This document shows, in pieces, positions 60,979 to 64,000 of a stretch of DNA of 64,000 nucleotides (its first letter is position 1; each line of letters starts with the position of its first letter). This DNA comes from Amphimedon queenslandica. Lineage: Eukaryota; Porifera; Demospongiae; Haplosclerida; Niphatidae. The translations under genes were made by a program, and so were the position numbers. Under the pieces are notes generated by a model. The model was not told the origin of the DNA. It did not search any database and saw only the letters and a program-made list of their open reading frames with translations. The DNA lies in contig NW_003546280.1 in assembly GCF_000090795.2 (NCBI RefSeq), forward strand, positions 321,855 through 385,854, given 5' to 3'.

Positions 60979-61760
60979 CAATTATAAAACCGGATGTTGT
61001 GCCTTAATTATTTTTTTGTTAAAAAATCTATTGTAAATAAATTTTTTGTTAAAAATCAATTATGAAACCGGATGTTGTTGTTTAATTATAATTTTTTGGT
61101 TAAAAATCAATTATGAAACCGGATGTTGTGGTTTAATTATAATTTTATTGTTAAAAAAATCAATTATAATTTTTGGTTAAAAATCAATTATGAAACCGGA
61201 TGTTGTGGTTTAATTATAAATTTTTTGTTAAAAATCAATTATGAAACCGGATGTTGTGGTTTAATTATAATTTTTATTGTTAAAAAAATCAATTATAATT
61301 TTTTGGTTAAAAATCAATTATGAAACCGGATGTTGTGGTTTAATTATAAATTTTTTGTTAAAAATTAATTATGAAACCGAATGTTGTGGTTTAATTATAA
61401 TTTTTATTGTCAAAAAAATCAATTATAATTTTTTGGCTAAAAATCAATTATGAAACCGGATGTTGTGGTTTAATTATAATTTTTATTGTTAAAAAATCCA
61501 TTATAATTTTTGGTTAAAAATCAATTATGAAACCGGATGTTGTGGTTTAATTATAAATTTTGTTAAAAATTAATTATAAAACCGGATGTTGTGGTTTAAT
61601 TATAATTTTTATTGTCAAAAAAAATTAACTATAATTTTTTGGCTAAAAATCAATTATGAAACCGGATGTTGTGGTTTAATTATAATTTTTATTGTTAAAA
61701 AAATCAATTATAATTTTTTGGTTAAAAATCAATTATGAAACCGGATGTTGTGGTTTAATT
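60979..61760. repeat. AT-rich tandem repeat with ACCGGATGTTGT core, abutting the NDUFA8 start
   Basis: About a dozen copies of ATTATGAAACCGGATGTTGT followed by GGTTTAATTATAATTTTT. Short units alternate with longer ones that add ATTGTTAAAAAAATCAATT, giving a higher-order pattern. Only the core stays GC-rich in an otherwise AT background, which points either to recent amplification or to constraint. ACCGGATGT resembles an ETS-factor site (core GGAT). Confidence 0.85.
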
Positions 61761-62061
61761 TTTTAAATTATAATCTTTATATTAATTTTTATTAGAAAAA
61801 AATACTTTTATAATAAAATGTAGCAAGCATTTTCAATATGAATTTATGGTATCAAATTTATGCTACCCTCTGATTTATTTTGCCTTCTTGTTTTAATTTT
61901 TAAAATAAACAATATTAATATCACATAATTATTATTTTCATTATTACAACTTGATTGCTAGTCTGTTGATAAAACAAAAAAAGAAAGATATTAAAGAAAA
62001 ATTGAAAAATTTCAGTGATATGGAAAATAATAACAATAATTCTTCACATAATAACAACAAC

Positions 62062-62110
<49 letters not shown>

Positions 62111-62212
62111 GTCTATGTTGATATCTATTTTAATATAGAATACCTCTCCACAATAGCAGCTGCTACTGGAGAGAGTGAGATGGTGTGTGTATGTGCTTTG
62201 AAGACACACATA
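61761..62212. other. AT-rich spacer with AAT microsatellite
   Basis: No gene. A run of AAT repeats occupies about 62055-62111. The rest is AT-rich sequence between the NDUFA8 repeat array and the 3' end of the MAP2K-like gene. Confidence 0.6.
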
Positions 62213-63530
62213 TTATGTGATTGAAGTTGGTGTGCCTATCAGTGCATTTGCATCAATTGTCCTTTTGACCCAAGAAGCAAAGTCAACCTTTGCTTTAGAG
62301 GATTCCTCTACAAATTTATGCTCCTATATTGAAAAAAGCATCAAAATTATGGAAAAAAGCATCAAAATTACAAGCAATCTCAAGCATTAAAAACATCTCA
62401 TTTTAACTTTTTCTAATTTAAAAGCTTTCTCTCCCACCCTCCTTCTCTTCCTCTCTCCCCATTTCTCCCAAAAATCCCTGTACTATTTTGGCCTGGTTTT
62501 TGAGCAACTTCAAAAATTCATAAAAATCCAAATTTGATTGGAATCAGTTCAAACTTTCTACACAACATAAGTACATGAACAAGCATCAGAAAAATCATAA
62601 AAAATGAAGTATTCTCTCTTAGTAATTTTTGTCGGAGCATCCTGTACTATAGTACACTGCTTCCACCCACCCACTCTCTCTCTCTCCCTCTCCTTATCTT
62701 CTTCTTACTAATAATGCTGATAGAGTTCCTCTTTTTTTAACATCTTTCTGTAAACTACAAAATATAATTATAATGAACCAACATGTATAAATGTAGATTT
62801 ACCATAAAGCAACAAAAGATTTGAATTTGTCATCAAAATACTCATCAGGCAAACGTGGTGGATCCTATAATAGAGCGAGGGGGGGGATACAGACAAAAGA
62901 GGAGGAAGAGACAAAAAAGAGAAAGAGAGAGGGGGAGAGGTGGAGGAGGAGAAAAAACAATGCAATACTCCTACTACAAATTACTATGATAAATATATTA
63001 TAGGCTACATGTGTAGGAGAAAGACCACACTTATAACTCTATTTGTGATTTCTATGCCAATTAGAAGCAGGTCATTGGAGAACTGATTAAATTCAAAAAG
63101 CTCAAGCTAGCCGCAATTAGTGCATAAAAGGACATTAGTCCATTAATGCTTAATGAGCAACCCCAAACAGAATAACAATTATTGCTCAAGAGCACGTGCC
63201 ACTTGGTCACACATGGTCATTGGCCAAATTTCGAAGCAACTTTTTTTTAACATTCACAAAAATCCAATTTTGACCGGATTTAAGACATGCATTGGAAAAT
63301 TTAATAAAATAAAAAATGAAGACTTCTCTCCTAGTCTTTTTTGGCAAAATACATGTACTATCTATTGTCTATGGCTAACTTTAGGGGATCCAATTCATTT
63401 TAAAAAAGGCATCAAGTATTTGTATATAATATACTTACATCAGTGAATATCATTTGTAGCAATTCAAAAACTGGCATACGTATAGCGTTAGCATGTGAAG
63501 CATAAGGATTCCGGCGAGGAGGCAAAGAAC
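62213..63530 (-). CDS. MAP2K: MEK1/2-like MAP kinase kinase, C-terminal exons (partial)
   Basis: Four exons chain in phase: 63439-63530, 62803-62864, 62709-62754, 62213-62323 (stop). The 5' exons lie beyond the right edge. The peptide reads RMPVFELLQMIFTDDPPRLP, DEYFDDKFKSFVALCLQKDV, KKRGTLSALLEHKFVEESSK and KVDFASWVKRTIDANALIGT. It aligns with the end of human MEK1: [71 protein letters not shown]. The proline/arginine stretch before it (SLPPRRNPYASHA) corresponds to the MEK proline-rich insert. MEKs phosphorylate ERK. The ATP-binding and catalytic loops are not in the window. Confidence 0.85.
62460..62660 (+). repeat. Degenerate palindrome-family copy in a MAP2K-like intron
   Basis: AATCCCTGTACTATTTTGGC, GGAATCAGTTCAAACTTTCT, AACATAAGTACATGAAC and a final CCTGTACTATAGTACA. 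A second degraded piece lies at about 63228-63370. Confidence 0.65.
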
Positions 63531-64000
63531 CTAGAATAATGAAGAGAGAGAAAGAGAGAGAAAGGAGTAGAAAAGAGAGTGAATTCACGAGCATGTAATA
63601 CAAATAAGATACATATTTGCATTAAGCAATAAAATATACATGTACATGTTATACATGGAAGTGATCATTTGTAAATTAAATACTCATGAAAAGGTGAGAA
63701 ATTCCACATCTTTTGAATCACACAACATTGACAAAAACAATGATGCTGATTGAGATTTTAGAGTCTTCAAATTGCCTACAGCCATCACTATATGGCAGAG
63801 TGATTATGCTCAATTATTATGATTTGATTTGATTTGTTTTGTGTTTAAATGAGATTAGAGGCTACGGGCAATCAGCACATGCTTCAACTGTAAAACACAC
63901 ACAAAACATACACACACATGTATACATACATATATACACTATGCTTGCCAATTACATTAGACATTGAATCAAACTAATAAACACACTGAGATAAGAGAGG
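63531..64000 (-). other. Intron sequence of the MAP2K-like gene
   Basis: A CT run on the sense strand directly precedes the acceptor (63541-63575 reads GA on the plus strand). No further exon identified before the window ends. Confidence 0.5.

Noticed and set aside
61123-61323. Repetitive 66-codon frame in the NDUFA8-upstream repeat
   Set aside because: Translation of the tandem repeat; no evidence of coding constraint.

Overview
The window reads as animal nuclear DNA, most likely from a demosponge of the Amphimedon type. It is AT-rich, genes are packed 60-450 bp apart on both strands, most introns are 45-300 bp, and orthologues of bilaterian genes (PDE8, WDR41, frataxin, NAMPT, UBE2U, GK5, casein kinase 1 gamma, NDUFA13, DTWD2, an SLC49 transporter, rabconnectin-3/DMXL, NDUFA8, a MEK-type MAP2K) sit beside expanded families known mainly from sponges and cnidarians. 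The organism is inferred from architecture and family content; no ribosomal or mitochondrial marker is present. Gene models were rebuilt by hand from splice sites, codon phase and remembered family consensus. All complete models close in frame.

Layout. 1-7870: PDE8-like phosphodiesterase, minus strand, catalytic half beyond the left edge. 8317-13166: WDR41, plus. 13285-14057: frataxin, minus. 14244-15689: intronless type II membrane protein with a lectin-like head, plus. 15955-18301: NAMPT, minus. 18472-21647: UBE2U-like protein lacking the E2 catalytic cysteine, minus, with a 177-bp satellite array in one intron. 22010-23548: intronless GK5, plus. 24784-30476: CSNK1G, minus. 30927-31987: NDUFA13, plus. 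32405-33630: DTWD2, minus, almost touching an SLC49/FLVCR-like transporter (33695-36173, plus). 36274-41475: Kelch - coiled coil - ZU5 - helical-tail protein of 1226 residues, minus. 41813-54953: DMXL, 2998 residues in 24 exons, plus. 55259-60207: four intronless secreted paralogues of the 14244 head, all minus. 60391-60950: NDUFA8, minus, followed by a tandem repeat. 62213-63530: C-terminal exons of a MEK-like kinase, minus, cut by the right edge.

Genes alternate in divergent and convergent pairs, so many probably share bidirectional promoters. Four genes act in or on mitochondria or NAD metabolism (FXN, NDUFA13, NDUFA8, NAMPT), but nothing suggests an operon. Introns and spacers carry three repeat systems: a CAGGG-ended MITE-like element with internal 186-bp units around the palindrome CCCTGTACTATAGTACAGGG; the related 177-bp array; and a 368-bp element with 30-bp perfect inverted ends. 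Many introns are purine (GA) rich just after the donor and pyrimidine (CT) rich just before the acceptor.

Most promising for novelty: the Kelch-ZU5 protein with recently duplicated coiled-coil exons, the lectin-like family with one membrane-anchored member and a mosaic array gene, and the catalytically dead UBE2U.
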